Source: Candidatus Gastranaerophilales bacterium (GTDB taxonomy: Bacteria > Cyanobacteriota > Vampirovibrionia > Gastranaerophilales > Gastranaerophilaceae). From it: a stretch of DNA of 64,000 bases. Below, piece after piece: positions 1 through 9,340 of the stretch. The translations under genes were made by a program, and so were the position numbers. The stretch is from the NCBI GenBank assembly GCA_944323945.1, contig CALUUL010000004.1:5569-69568 (forward strand). Direction: 5' to 3'. Within the stretch, counting starts at the first letter, position 1. Each line of letters starts with the position of its first letter. The notes below the pieces were generated by a model that had not been told where the DNA came from, did not search any database, and was given only the letters and a program-made list of their open reading frames with translations.

Positions 1-1
1 T

Positions 2-436
2 GAAATAAGAGGATATGTTGTTGTTTCTGTCGATTCAGGCTCAAAAGAAACATTTGAAAAAATAAAACAAGTTCCTTGTTATGAAAAAGTAAGAGAAACA
101 ATACGAAAATATGCACTCCAAACAACATTTTTAGGTCGATACCTTGTGAGTGCAAAATATATTATAATCCCTGGTATAAATGACTCAATTGAAGAAATTG
201 AAAAGTGGATGATAACAAATTACAATGCAGGTTTATATACAACTGTATTAGATATTGAAGAAAATTGGTACCTTAAAAATAAAGATAATATTCCAAAACA
301 TATTTTTGATTTAATCAAATATGCTGAAAAAAGAGCAGAACAACTAAATACAAATTTTGAACTTTACGAAAGAATTCAAAACATGCTTGATAATGAAAAA
401 AATAAAAAGAAGTCACTATTAACTATATTCAAGTAA
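2..436 (+). CDS. Radical SAM family protein, C-terminal part (cut by left edge)
   Basis: The frame is open from base 2 to the stop at 434-436, so only the last 144 codons are present and the true start lies left of the window. The segment reads DSGSKETFEKIK, then KYIIIPGINDS, then an E-E-I-E helix. This matches the C-terminal half of radical SAM TIM barrels, where the substrate-proximal strand carries IPGxND. The N-terminal CxxxCxxC cluster motif is not in the window, so the reaction cannot be assigned. A GTG inside the frame (146) would give a 96-residue product, but it falls in the middle of conserved barrel sequence and is not a credible start. The gene is tail-to-tail with the isochorismatase-like gene, 2 bases apart. 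The family call is fairly secure; the specific role is unknown. Confidence 0.7.
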   Translation, partial: EIRGYVVVSVDSGSKETFEKIKQVPCYEKVRETIRKYALQTTFLGRYLVSAKYIIIPGINDSIEEIEKWMITNYNAGLYTTVLDIEENWYLKNKDNIPKHIFDLIKYAEKRAEQLNTNFELYERIQNMLDNEKNKKKSLLTIFK

Positions 437-438
437 AA

Positions 439-981
439 CTATTTGATAATAGCTTGCACTTCTTTGAATTTGGGATGTTTAGAAGTTTCAAGAAGTTCAA
501 ATATTACCATTTCTGTAGTAACAATCTGTGCACCCATATGCATTAATCTTTTTAATGCAATTTCTTTATTTTTTTGAGACCTTGAACCACAAGAATTTTC
601 AACTATAAATACCTCATAATCTTGATTTAGTAAATCAACAACCGTTTGAAGTACACAAATATGTGTTTCAATTCCCAAAATAATTATCTGTTTTTTATTT
701 AATTTATTTAACTTAGCTTGAAGAGTGTCTTCTTTTAATGCACTAAAGCTAAATTTTTCAATATATTCAGCATTTGGAACTGCATTTTTAATTTCAGAAA
801 TTGTAGTACCTAAACCTTTGGGATACTGTTCAGTAATAATCGTTGGGATATTTAAAATACCAGCAGCTTTTGCCACTTTTACAGCTTCTGATGAGACCAT
901 CTTATCCTCTAACATATTCACCAATTTTTCTTGTACATCTATAATAAGTACAATTGAATTATCTAATTTTATAGTATTCAT
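439..981 (-). CDS. Isochorismatase-family cysteine hydrolase
   Basis: This 180-aa protein has the length and core of the isochorismatase-like hydrolase superfamily (YcaC/nicotinamidase relatives). The catalytic triad is visible as D15 in the LIIDVQ strand, K76 in EKFSFSAL, and the nucleophile C109 in GIETHICV. Members hydrolyse small amides or vinyl ethers in the cytoplasm. The short active-site loops and HICV-type motif resemble the YcaC-like branch of unknown substrate rather than true isochorismatase, and no siderophore genes are nearby. The ATG is preceded by AAAGGGA about six bases upstream, which supports the start. It is co-directional with the hypothetical gene at 999-1445, 17 bases away. 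Confidence 0.8.
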   Translation of the reverse strand: MNTIKLDNSIVLIIDVQEKLVNMLEDKMVSSEAVKVAKAAGILNIPTIITEQYPKGLGTTISEIKNAVPNAEYIEKFSFSALKEDTLQAKLNKLNKKQIIILGIETHICVLQTVVDLLNQDYEVFIVENSCGSRSQKNKEIALKRLMHMGAQIVTTEMVIFELLETSKHPKFKEVQAIIK

Positions 982-998
982 ATATTCCCTTTATAAAA

Positions 999-1445
999 CT
1001 AATATTTTGAAATTTCTTCAAAGTACCTTTCAAGTGCTTTATAACCTGAATATATTTCACTTGATAAACTTACATACCTTGAAGCAGCCAGATATTTAAG
1101 CTCTTTAGCTCTTATTTGAATGATTTCATCAGCATCTGCTTTTAAATTTTTTTCTAAAGACATAGACCATCTTTTTAAGAAAGATAATTCTTCATTTATT
1201 TGTTTTATTGTAGAAAATTCTAACGGATTAAAATCATACTTTGCAAGCAAAGCCTTCTCCTTATTATTAATACGAGGTAAAACAACAGGAACTCCGTATA
1301 TTTTCTTTATAACCATATAGTTATCAGCCGTTCTTCTGTGAGAATCAGGAACTTCTCCTCTAGCAAGCATTGCCGACATACTTAATGAACTAAATTTATC
1401 ATCATCACAAGATAATGAGCTTAAATTTGTACTTTCTAAGAACAA
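999..1445 (-). CDS. Hypothetical protein
   Basis: I do not recognise this protein. The longest frame is 148 aa and starts at TTG; no good ribosome-binding site precedes it, and an internal ATG (SMSAMLARGE region, about residue 22-26) may be the real start. The N-terminus is Ser-rich. The C-terminal 80 residues are Lys/Glu-rich and strongly helical, probably a coiled coil, with no membrane segment or signal peptide. It lies just upstream of the isochorismatase-like gene on the same strand and may be co-transcribed with it. A plus-strand shadow frame exists but lacks a start signal. Confidence 0.45.
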   Translation of the reverse strand: MFLESTNLSSLSCDDDKFSSLSMSAMLARGEVPDSHRRTADNYMVIKKIYGVPVVLPRINNKEKALLAKYDFNPLEFSTIKQINEELSFLKRWSMSLEKNLKADADEIIQIRAKELKYLAASRYVSLSSEIYSGYKALERYFEEISKY

Positions 1446-1629
1446 CTTATTATTTTTATTTATAACAGAAGTATTAATTTCCCCATCTCCATAATAGAAT
1501 AATTATCGAATAACAATATAATAATAGTTCTTCAATAAATTTTTGTCATGAGATTTTCTATATATATTAAGATTTTTTGTCAAATTTTTTACAAATTAAA
1601 ATTAAATTTATTAGATATTTTTTTTAGAT

Positions 1630-1644
1630 TATAATTAAAGTATG
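1630..1644 (+). promoter_or_regulatory. -10 box of mnmG, predicted leaderless start
   Basis: A perfect TATAAT (1630-1635) is followed by six bases and the mnmG ATG at 1642. With the usual 6-7-base distance from -10 to the transcription start, the mRNA would begin at or next to the A of ATG. No Shine-Dalgarno-like sequence is present. The -35 region is not obvious. Confidence 0.5.
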
Positions 1645-3513
1645 TTTAAGTATGATGTAATAGTAGTAGGTGCGGGGCACGCAGGATGTGAAGCAGCAAT
1701 GGCGGCAGCAAAGCTTGGTGCAAAAACATTACTTGCCTCTTTAAATTTGGATAATATTGCTTTAATGCCTTGTAACCCTGCAATAGGTGGACCTGCAAAA
1801 TCCTGTTTAGTTAGAGAAATTGATGCACTTGGCGGAATAATGGCTATTGCAACTGATGCTACTTATATGCAACTAAAAACATTGAATTCTTCAAAAGGAC
1901 CTGCCGTTAGAGCTTTAAGAGCTCAATCAGATAAAAAAGAATATATGCGTTTTGTAAGAAGTTTACTTGAAAGTGAAAGTAATCTATCTTTAAAACAATG
2001 TACAATGTCTGAACTTTTAGTTGAAAATGATCAAGTAAAAGGACTAAAGGACGAATTTGGGCAGGAATATTATGCCCCTGTTGTCATTCTAACAACAGGA
2101 ACATCATTAGAAGCAAGAATATGGGTCGGTCTTCAATATTTAGAATTCGGTAGACTCGGTGAAGCAAGTGCAAAAGGCCTATCTCCATCACTAAAAAAGC
2201 TTGGATTTAAAATCGGACGTCTAAAAACTGGAACTCCGGCAAGAGTTGATGCTAGAACAATTGATTTTTCACAAATGATTGAACAACCCGGAGATAAAAA
2301 TCCTTCATTTTTCTCTTTTCTTCAAAATAGACCGATTAGAGAACAATATCCGTGTTATTTAACTAGAACAACATCAAAAACACATGAAATTATAAAAAAT
2401 AACCTAGATAAATCACCTCTATATTCAGGATTAATTCACGGAATAGGTCCAAGATATTGCCCTTCTATAGAAGATAAAATTATAAGATTTGCACACAATC
2501 CGTCTCATCATATTTTTATTGAACCTGAAGGTAAAAATACTTATGAAATGTATGTACAAGGTTTTTCTACCAGTCTTCCTGCAACTGTACAAATTCAAAT
2601 GTTACAGTCACTGCCAGGTTTAGAAAATGTACATGTTATGAAACCTGCATACGCTGTAGAATATGATTATTTACCTGCAGTGCAATTAACACATTCTCTT
2701 ATGACAAAAAAAATAAAAGGACTATTTTGTGCAGGGCAAATAAATGGAACTTCCGGTTACGAAGAAGCTGCAGCACAAGGGTTATTAGCAGGAATTAATG
2801 CAATAAAGTATCTTCAAAATAAAGAAATGATAACTCTTTCAAGAGAATCATCATACCTTGGAACATTAGTTGATGATTTGGTTACAAAAGATATTGATGA
2901 ACCATATAGAATGTTGACATCAAGGTCTGAATACAGATTACTTTTAAGGCAAGATAATGCTGATGAAAGATTGACTAAAATAGGATATGAAGCAGGTTTG
3001 ATTGATGAACAAAGATATCAGGCTTTCATAAAGAAACAAGAAACTATTGAAAATGAAATCATAAGATTAATGTCTGAAAAAATTTCACCATCTGAAAAAG
3101 TAAACTCTGTTCTATTAAAATACGGCGAACATATTGATAAGGGAATGAAACTTGCAGAATTAATAAAAAGACCAAATGTTACATATGAAACTTTAATTGA
3201 AGCTGATGAAAATACCCGAAAATTAGCATTAACTCGTGATGTATATGAACAAGTTGAAGTAAAAATCAAATATGAAGGATATATAAAACGTCAAATTCAA
3301 CAAGTAAATATGTCTGATAAACTTGAAAAAATAAGAATTCCATCTGATATTGACTATAGTAAAATTCAACATATTTCTATAGAAACAAGGGATAAACTGG
3401 CTAAAATAAGACCGATTACTCTAGGTCAAGCTTCAAGAATCGGTGGTGTTAAACCTGCAGATATTTCTGTATTGATGGTTATGATTGAAACACACCAATT
3501 GAAAACAAAATAA
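1642..3513 (+). CDS. mnmG: tRNA uridine-5-carboxymethylaminomethyl(34) synthesis enzyme MnmG
   Basis: MnmG (GidA) works with MnmE to install the carboxymethylaminomethyl group at C5 of wobble U34 in tRNAs reading NNA/NNG codons, using FAD, NADH and methylene-tetrahydrofolate. The 623-aa length is normal. The FAD dinucleotide-binding loop GAGHAG is at residues 10-15. The conserved CNPAIGGPAKS segment follows near residue 46, SEYRLLLRQDNAD lies in the insertion region, and the C-terminal tRNA/MnmE-binding domain ends in ASRIGGVKPADISVLM. The start is fixed by MFKYDVIVVGAG, where the FAD strand begins almost at once. mnmE is not in the window. The gene is convergent with the mlaD-like gene, two bases apart. 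Confidence 0.97.
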   Translation: MFKYDVIVVGAGHAGCEAAMAAAKLGAKTLLASLNLDNIALMPCNPAIGGPAKSCLVREIDALGGIMAIATDATYMQLKTLNSSKGPAVRALRAQSDKKEYMRFVRSLLESESNLSLKQCTMSELLVENDQVKGLKDEFGQEYYAPVVILTTGTSLEARIWVGLQYLEFGRLGEASAKGLSPSLKKLGFKIGRLKTGTPARVDARTIDFSQMIEQPGDKNPSFFSFLQNRPIREQYPCYLTRTTSKTHEIIKNNLDKSPLYSGLIHGIGPRYCPSIEDKIIRFAHNPSHHIFIEPEGKNTYEMYVQGFSTSLPATVQIQMLQSLPGLENVHVMKPAYAVEYDYLPAVQLTHSLMTKKIKGLFCAGQINGTSGYEEAAAQGLLAGINAIKYLQNKEMITLSRESSYLGTLVDDLVTKDIDEPYRMLTSRSEYRLLLRQDNADERLTKIGYEAGLIDEQRYQAFIKKQETIENEIIRLMSEKISPSEKVNSVLLKYGEHIDKGMKLAELIKRPNVTYETLIEADENTRKLALTRDVYEQVEVKIKYEGYIKRQIQQVNMSDKLEKIRIPSDIDYSKIQHISIETRDKLAKIRPITLGQASRIGGVKPADISVLMVMIETHQLKTK

Positions 3514-3515
3514 CT

Positions 3516-4379
3516 TTAGTCCTTTTCTTCAGAAATTGGTCGGCCAAAAAGTACTTTGCCTAATCCTCTTTTCTTTTTTAAGGTATTTTTTATTCCTTCA
3601 GAAATTTCATTAACATTTTTTACTGTTGAATTTGTTTCACACAGAACGGAATTTACTATAGGCATTGTTTTAGTATCTATCTCTACAGTTATGTCATTTA
3701 TGCTTTCTGTTATTTTTAATATATTTTGAGTTGTTTCTTCTATGTTATTTATAGAGTTTTTCATTGTTTCTTCATCCAAACTCTTATTTAAACTTGCAGA
3801 CATTTTTTCTAAATTTGTGGTAGTTTTTGCAAGATTATCAGCTGCTAAATTTATATCACCTCTAATTTCAGTAATTATTTCGTTAACTTGAAAAAAAATA
3901 TCTCCTAAATTTTTCACTGTAACATTAGCTGTTTCCATTAAACTTGTAGCATCATCTATAATCATGTCAAAACCATCATCTCCCAAAGAATCGTTGATTA
4001 AACTGTTTAAATCTTTTGTCGATGTACCCTTTATTATTTGCCTATTTGCAATTCTTTTAACAGATGGTTCTTCGGGGACAATAATATTTATATATGCAGC
4101 CGTTTTCGTTCTTTTTATTTTAGCAGTTATATTGGCTGGCAAGTTTATATTATATGGAAATAACCTCATTTCAATGAATGTATTTTGATAATTCCTATCA
4201 GGATATATTTTTACCGTTCTTCCAACCTTAAAACCTTTGTAGTATACATTCATCTGCTTCTCAATTGGCTCAAGCTCATCAAATTTTACTATTACACTAA
4301 CATGAGTATACTTATCATATATAAGGTACCCAATTAATCCAAAAGTTAAAATTACTATTATTGTATATATTTTATTCAT
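3516..4379 (-). CDS. MlaD/MCE-family lipid transport protein
   Basis: This 287-aa protein has one N-terminal membrane anchor (about residues 5-22), then an MCE domain (about 28-118, with the typical VYYKGFKVGRV-like strand and PANITAKIK), then a long amphipathic helical tail (about 125-285) rich in Asn/Thr/Glu. This is the layout of the periplasmic substrate-binding ring subunit of Mla-type ABC systems, which move phospholipids between inner and outer membranes. The MlaE permease and MlaF ATPase are not adjacent, so it is orphaned here. The tail could form the helical barrel or needle seen in MCE hexamers. No clear Shine-Dalgarno site precedes the ATG. It supports a diderm envelope. Confidence 0.85.
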   Translation of the reverse strand: MNKIYTIIVILTFGLIGYLIYDKYTHVSVIVKFDELEPIEKQMNVYYKGFKVGRTVKIYPDRNYQNTFIEMRLFPYNINLPANITAKIKRTKTAAYINIIVPEEPSVKRIANRQIIKGTSTKDLNSLINDSLGDDGFDMIIDDATSLMETANVTVKNLGDIFFQVNEIITEIRGDINLAADNLAKTTTNLEKMSASLNKSLDEETMKNSINNIEETTQNILKITESINDITVEIDTKTMPIVNSVLCETNSTVKNVNEISEGIKNTLKKKRGLGKVLFGRPISEEKD

Positions 4380-4430
4380 AATAAAATAAAACTAAATTAT
4401 TATGTTTATAACAATAGCCCATTTGTATAT

Positions 4431-5267
4431 TTATATTTTGCCCAATCGGAATTTTATTAATCTATTTATAAAATCTTGAGGAAACTTTGAAATAATATCG
4501 GCAAAAACAGCCTGTATACCAATATTGTATGTTGATTTTGGATTCTTTGTATTAATAATTTCTATAATCTTATCAACAGCAACATATATTTCTATCCCTT
4601 TATTATTATTTCCCAATGCATTTTTTTCTAAAAATAATAATTCTTTTAAATATTTTTCTTTAGCTATTTCACTTATATTCTCAAAAGAGTCTTTTGCTGA
4701 TTTAACAGATTTATTCCATATTGGAGTTTTAATTGCTGCAGGTTTTACTGATATTACTTTTATATTATTTTTATTTTCTACAGCAAAACTATTAAACAAA
4801 ATGTCCATTGCTCTTTTTGATGCACAATATGGAGAAATATATGGAAAAATTCCAGTTGAAGCCATAGAACTTATATTGATTATTCTTCCGTTACTTAATA
4901 ATGGAAGAAATTTCTGGGCAACTAGAATAGGACCAAAAGTATTTATTTCAAATTGTTCTTTTAGCCTTTTAAAATCTAGACACTCAACAGGACCTGCAAC
5001 AACAATCCCTGCATTATTAATTAATACATCTATTTTATCCGTATTTTTCATTACAAACCAAAAAGCTTTATCTATACTAGATTGGTTGGCTACATCCAAA
5101 TATACACCTTGTATATTTTTACTAAGCTTTTCAATTTCTATTTTATCAACTTTTCTTCTTATACCAGCAAATACTTTATGACCTTCTTTCGCAAGCCTGA
5201 TTGCTGTTTCTCTACCAATACCTGAAGATGCTCCAGTTATTAAAATTGTTTTATTTTTTTTATTCAT
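4431..5267 (-). CDS. SDR-family NAD(P)-dependent oxidoreductase
   Basis: This is a classical short-chain dehydrogenase of 278 aa. The nucleotide-binding motif TGASSGIG is at about residues 11-18, the structural NNAG at about 87-90, the catalytic Ser lies in the INISSMAS strand, and the catalytic YxxxK appears as YCASK. R38/R39 after the second strand (AGIRRK) suggests a preference for NADPH. Classical SDRs reduce or oxidise alcohol/ketone pairs; the substrate cannot be read from sequence. The C-terminal 50 residues are basic and hydrophobic, as in membrane-associated retinol-dehydrogenase-like SDRs. It is divergent from yraN with only 41 bases between start codons, so both promoters are packed into that gap. 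Confidence 0.88.
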   Translation of the reverse strand: MNKKNKTILITGASSGIGRETAIRLAKEGHKVFAGIRRKVDKIEIEKLSKNIQGVYLDVANQSSIDKAFWFVMKNTDKIDVLINNAGIVVAGPVECLDFKRLKEQFEINTFGPILVAQKFLPLLSNGRIINISSMASTGIFPYISPYCASKRAMDILFNSFAVENKNNIKVISVKPAAIKTPIWNKSVKSAKDSFENISEIAKEKYLKELLFLEKNALGNNNKGIEIYVAVDKIIEIINTKNPKSTYNIGIQAVFADIISKFPQDFINRLIKFRLGKI

Positions 5268-5296
5268 AACAAGTAATTTTTATCACAAACTTTTGA

Positions 5297-5311
5297 TATA
5301 ATCAAACTATG
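5297..5311 (+). promoter_or_regulatory. -10 box of yraN, predicted leaderless start
   Basis: TATAAT at 5297-5302 is followed by CAAACT and the ATG at 5309, the same six-base spacing seen at mnmG and mtaB. There is no Shine-Dalgarno sequence between them. It sits in the 41-base gap shared with the divergent SDR gene. Confidence 0.5.
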
Positions 5312-5674
5312 GATTTCAAAAAAAATATTGATAACGGAAAAAAAGGTGAAGATATTGCAAAAAAATACCTTCAAAATTTAGGTTATAAAATTATTGCAAC
5401 AAATTGGCATTACTCGAAAAATGCGGAAATTGATATTATTGCAGAAGATAAAAAAACTTTAGTTTTTGTTGAAGTTAAAACAAGAACAACATTAAATTAC
5501 GGACATCCTTTTGAAGCAATTAATCAACGAAAAATAGAAAAAATAAATACAGCAATTACAGCTTATCTTCAATTGTCAGAAAAGAAATATAATGCTTATA
5601 GATTTGATGGTATAGCAATAATTGGGCTAAAGAACCCAACTATTGAACATTTAAAAAATCTTGGTCAATTCTAA
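5309..5674 (+). CDS. YraN family protein (UPF0102)
   Basis: This 121-aa protein has the normal UPF0102 length and an endonuclease-like core: GKKGEDIAKKYL helix, then the NAEIDIIAED and LVFVEVKTR strands (E-x-D ... E-V-K), which form the restriction-endonuclease-like metal site, then HPFEAINQRKIEKI. The family is nearly universal and is thought to act in DNA metabolism or recombination, but its function is not established. The C-terminus is normal. It is convergent with surE, and the two reading frames overlap by four bases at their stop codons. Confidence 0.88.
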   Translation: MDFKKNIDNGKKGEDIAKKYLQNLGYKIIATNWHYSKNAEIDIIAEDKKTLVFVEVKTRTTLNYGHPFEAINQRKIEKINTAITAYLQLSEKKYNAYRFDGIAIIGLKNPTIEHLKNLGQF

Positions 5675-6462
5675 ATCCAATCAGCTATATCATCTGAACA
5701 TAATGTTTGTTCAAGTTCTGGACGCACCGAATCAAGAGTCATTTCAAATGTTATTGGGGTGATGGAGACTTTATTCCACCTTAAAGCATTTATATCAGAA
5801 TCATCATTTTCACACTGTTTTATTAACTCTCCAGCCATCCAATAATATACTTTTCCTCTGGGATCAACTCTTTTATCATATTCATCGGTAAACATTTTCC
5901 CACCTAATCGAGTAATTGCTATACCTGCTAAATCTTCAGGCATTAAACCTGGCACATTAACATTCAAAATTGTTTTTGGCGGAAATTTGTAATCTTTTAT
6001 TTTATGTACAAATTTTGCAACAAATGCTGCTACATTTTTAAATAATTCAGGTTCTGAACTCATACTTGCTAGTGAAATTGCTATACTTGGGTAGCCCATC
6101 ATAGCACCTTCCATTGCACAACTTACGGTTCCTGAATATAGTATATCTGTCCCAAGATTTGGACCATGATTTATTCCAGAAATAATCAGATCAGGTTTTT
6201 CATCATCACTTAAAATCGCATTTATACCAATTTTTACACAATCTCCTGGAGTTCCACTTGTAATCCAAATTCTTTTAGCACCAAATTTAGATTCAAGCTC
6301 TTCTACTCTTATCGGAGTATGCAATGTTAAAGAATGCCCTGCTGCACTTCTTTCTCTATCAGGTGCAATAACATATACATCATGCTCTTTACTTAAAGCA
6401 GTAGTTAAGGCTTTTATACCTTCTGCCATTACACCATCATCATTTGACAATAAAATTTTCAT
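5671..6462 (-). CDS. surE: 5'/3'-nucleotidase SurE
   Basis: SurE dephosphorylates 5'- and 3'-mononucleotides using a divalent metal. This 263-aa protein carries the family signature: SNDDG at residues 6-10 with metal-binding D8/D9, DRERSAAGHSLTL, and the long ISGINHGPN(L)GTD loop followed by SGTVSCAMEGAM, which holds the metal-binding Asn and the phosphate-binding Ser/Thr. A strong AAAGGGG lies six bases before the ATG. It is last in the aroC-aroK-aroB-surE run, 54 bases after aroB, and is possibly co-transcribed. Confidence 0.95.
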   Translation of the reverse strand: MKILLSNDDGVMAEGIKALTTALSKEHDVYVIAPDRERSAAGHSLTLHTPIRVEELESKFGAKRIWITSGTPGDCVKIGINAILSDDEKPDLIISGINHGPNLGTDILYSGTVSCAMEGAMMGYPSIAISLASMSSEPELFKNVAAFVAKFVHKIKDYKFPPKTILNVNVPGLMPEDLAGIAITRLGGKMFTDEYDKRVDPRGKVYYWMAGELIKQCENDDSDINALRWNKVSITPITFEMTLDSVRPELEQTLCSDDIADWI

Positions 6463-6516
6463 ATAAACCCCTTTTGCAACACTTATAAACTTTTTTATAT
6501 TTTAACTTACCAATTA

Positions 6517-7602
6517 TTAAATACCCTGTAATATAAGTTTTTTATCAATATTATTCTTGATTTCAACTTCTTTTCTATTCTTTGGCATTACAAACACAAT
6601 TGATTGATTTGAGACCTTTTTATCTGATTTCATTGCATCATAGAACTTTTCTTTATCAGGATTAAAATTCAAACTTGTTACTAAATCATATTCTTTTATT
6701 AAAGATATTGCATCTTTATAATATTCATCAGAAATTTTCTCAAGAGATAATGCTAAATCAAAGATTAATTTCATACCGATTGAAACTGCTTCACCATGTG
6801 TATATTTTTCATAATTGGTAATATTTTCAATTGCATGGGCATATGTATGTCCAAAATTTAATATTGCTCTTAAACCTTTTTCCTTTTCATCTTGATTTAC
6901 AACTGCACTTTTTAATTTGCAGCATATTGTAATTAACTCTTTTAAGGCTGTTGAATCTTTTATACATATTTTTTCTTTATTTTCTTTCAAAAACTCATAA
7001 AAATTATAATCTTCTTCAGCACAGCAAGATTTTTCAATAAAAGCGTATTTTATAACTTCACTTAGTCCTGTTTTAAATTGTCTTTCATCCAATGTTTTAA
7101 GAACATTAGTATCAGATAAAACAAGTTTCGGTTGATAAAAAGCACCAATCATATTTTTACCAAGTTTATGGTTAACAGCAACTTTACCACCAACAGAAGA
7201 ATCAACCTGGGCTAATAATGTTGTTGGGATTTGTATAAAATCAATTCCTCTTTGATATATTGCAGCAGCAAAACCTGCCATATCACCGATTACACCACCA
7301 CCCAATGCTATTATTGCATCTTTTCTTTCTAATTTTATTTCTAATACTTTATCTAAAATTTTATTTAGATATTCCATTGATTTATATACTTCCCCATCCG
7401 GAAGTACAATAAATTCAGAATTATCACTTCTAAGATATTTGCCATAAAGATTAAAAATTTTATCATTTGTAACAACAAGAAACTTTTTGGCACTTGTATA
7501 TTTTAAAATATATTCATAGGCTTTTTCAAGAATATTTTCTTCTATTATAATCGGATATGAACTTTCCTTTGTTGCTTTTATTTTAACATTTAACACAGTC
7601 AT
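6517..7602 (-). CDS. aroB: 3-dehydroquinate synthase
   Basis: AroB converts DAHP to 3-dehydroquinate, the second step of the shikimate pathway, with NAD and a divalent metal. The 361-aa sequence carries the NAD-binding GGGVIGDMAGF, then IPTTLLAQVDSSVGGK, KNMIGAFYQP, and the metal-ligand segments LNFGHTYAHAIE and HGEAVSIGM. The ATG lies 20 bases inside the end of aroK, which indicates translational coupling, with AGGAAT as ribosome-binding site. Gene order aroC-aroK-aroB gives three shikimate enzymes in one operon. aroA, aroD and aroE are not in the window. Confidence 0.96.
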   Translation of the reverse strand: MTVLNVKIKATKESSYPIIIEENILEKAYEYILKYTSAKKFLVVTNDKIFNLYGKYLRSDNSEFIVLPDGEVYKSMEYLNKILDKVLEIKLERKDAIIALGGGVIGDMAGFAAAIYQRGIDFIQIPTTLLAQVDSSVGGKVAVNHKLGKNMIGAFYQPKLVLSDTNVLKTLDERQFKTGLSEVIKYAFIEKSCCAEEDYNFYEFLKENKEKICIKDSTALKELITICCKLKSAVVNQDEKEKGLRAILNFGHTYAHAIENITNYEKYTHGEAVSIGMKLIFDLALSLEKISDEYYKDAISLIKEYDLVTSLNFNPDKEKFYDAMKSDKKVSNQSIVFVMPKNRKEVEIKNNIDKKLILQGI

Positions 7603-8095
7603 TTATTATTCCTATAATTTCATTTGCTATTTCAGTCGGTGATTTATCATCTGTAACAATTATATATTGCGCTTTCTCATATTGAGAAATTCGTTCTCGA
7701 AGTATAGTTTTTATCCTATCCTTCATATCTTCAACATTTAAAAGAGGTCGTTCTTTATTATTTTTTATTCTTTCAAAAAGAATATCTGGATTAGCCTTAA
7801 GATAGAAAACAATTGATTTTTCTTTTAATAATGATAAATTTTCATTTGACTTAATAATGCCTCCACCAGTTGAAATAATCTGATTATTATAATTTAAAAC
7901 ATTTTTTAAAGTAGCAGATTCTATTTCTCTAAAATAAGTTTCACCTTTTTGAGCAAAAATTTGATTGATGGATATTTTTTCAGTCTTAATGATTTGTTCG
8001 TCAGTATCAACGAAAGACATATTTAAGAGTTTTGCCAAAAGTTCTCCAACACATGTTTTTCCAGAGCCCATCATTCCTATTAAAGAAATATTCAT
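7583..8095 (-). CDS. aroK: Shikimate kinase
   Basis: AroK phosphorylates shikimate at O3 with ATP. The 170-aa protein has a Walker A loop GMMGSGKT at residues 7-14, the shikimate-binding FVDTDEQI (D33-type Asp), FREIES with the shikimate-binding Arg, and the STGGG loop (about residue 78-82) as Walker B equivalent. RPLLN is the lid arginine region. The length is normal. It starts three bases after the aroC stop codon and overlaps aroB by 20 bases. Confidence 0.95.
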   Translation of the reverse strand: MNISLIGMMGSGKTCVGELLAKLLNMSFVDTDEQIIKTEKISINQIFAQKGETYFREIESATLKNVLNYNNQIISTGGGIIKSNENLSLLKEKSIVFYLKANPDILFERIKNNKERPLLNVEDMKDRIKTILRERISQYEKAQYIIVTDDKSPTEIANEIIGIINDCVKC

Positions 8096-8098
8096 AAA

Positions 8099-9277
8099 CT
8101 ACCTCTTAGAAACCGTATCAAGATAATTTTGATAGTTTATTTTCATTTCATCAATACTATCATGAGAAAATTTTTCGAGCATAGCATCAGCCAAAACAAT
8201 TGCGACCATGGCCTCTGCAACTACAGCACATGCAGCAACCGCACAAGTATCTGAACGTTCAAAATGAGCCTGAACTGCTTCTTTCTTATCGATAGCAATA
8301 GAGTTCAAAGGTTTTCGCATTGTTGGAATAGCCTTCATTGAAGCTGTAATAACAATATCTTCACCATTTGTTATTCCTGACTCAATACCACCAGCGTTAT
8401 TTGTTTTTCTCACATATTGACCATTCTCAATAAAAATTTCATCATGAGTTTTTGAACCTAAAGTTTGAGCAACCTTTGAACCAAGACCTATTTCAACAGA
8501 CTTTACTGCTTGAATACTCATAACTGCTTGTGCTAATAAACCATCAATTCTTCTATCCCAATGGACATGGGAACCTAACCCTACAGGAACATTTTTAAAT
8601 ACGATTTTAAAACTTCCGCCTAAAGTATCCCCTTCTGATTTTGCTTTATCGATTTCAATTTTCATTTTTTCATAAGCAACTTTATCTGAAGTTCTTAGAT
8701 CAGAAGATTCAATATCTTGTTTAAATTGAAAAATATCATTCGGAACTTCAGCTTTAACAGAACCAATTTGGATTACACAAGATAATCCTTCTATATTAAA
8801 TTCTTTTAATATACTTTTAGCAATAGCACCAACAGCAACTCTAGTCGTTGTTTCTCTTGCACTTGAACGTTCTAAAACATTTCTGATATCTTTATGATTA
8901 TATTTTAGAGCACCAGCTAAATCGGCATGACCGGGTCTTACATTTATAATTTTTTTTGATTCAATAAGTTTCAAATTTTCATCAGTATTATCGACTACTT
9001 GACTATTCATGGGAATAATCCAGTTTTTCCAGTCTTTATTTTCAATTTCTAAACAAATCGGGCTACCTATAGATTTACAATGTCTTACCCCTGATAGAAT
9101 TTTTACAGTATCTTTTTCGATTTGCATTCTACCACCACGACCGTATCCAACTTGTCTTCTTGCAAGTTCATTATTAATAAATTCATCATCTATGGTTATA
9201 CCGGACGGAACACCCTCTATTATTGCATTTAAGCACTGTCCATGAGATTCTCCGGATGTCAAAAATCTAAAAATCAT
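8099..9277 (-). CDS. aroC: Chorismate synthase
   Basis: AroC makes chorismate from EPSP with reduced FMN. The true start is the ATG at 9277 (MIFRFLTSGESHG), giving 392 aa. A 55-codon upstream extension of the frame has no conserved sequence, and AAGGTT sits just before this ATG. Signatures present: GESHGQCLNAIIEGVPSG, the RRQ-GYGRGGRM loop, RPGHAD, ERSSARETT, HVHWDRRIDG and the C-terminal RSDTCAVAA with the catalytic region. It is the first gene of the aroC-aroK-aroB-surE group; its promoter must lie in the 9278-9340 part of the intergenic region. Confidence 0.95.
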   Translation of the reverse strand: MIFRFLTSGESHGQCLNAIIEGVPSGITIDDEFINNELARRQVGYGRGGRMQIEKDTVKILSGVRHCKSIGSPICLEIENKDWKNWIIPMNSQVVDNTDENLKLIESKKIINVRPGHADLAGALKYNHKDIRNVLERSSARETTTRVAVGAIAKSILKEFNIEGLSCVIQIGSVKAEVPNDIFQFKQDIESSDLRTSDKVAYEKMKIEIDKAKSEGDTLGGSFKIVFKNVPVGLGSHVHWDRRIDGLLAQAVMSIQAVKSVEIGLGSKVAQTLGSKTHDEIFIENGQYVRKTNNAGGIESGITNGEDIVITASMKAIPTMRKPLNSIAIDKKEAVQAHFERSDTCAVAACAVVAEAMVAIVLADAMLEKFSHDSIDEMKINYQNYLDTVSKR

Positions 9278-9340
9278 ATATAACCTTGTCTTTCTGCTTA
9301 CATTATAGATTATATTTTTAAAATAAATAAGTTTGTTAAT

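Noticed and set aside
146..436. Short ORF starting at GTG 146 as an independent gene
   Set aside because: The frame is open to the left edge with conserved radical SAM barrel sequence before the GTG.
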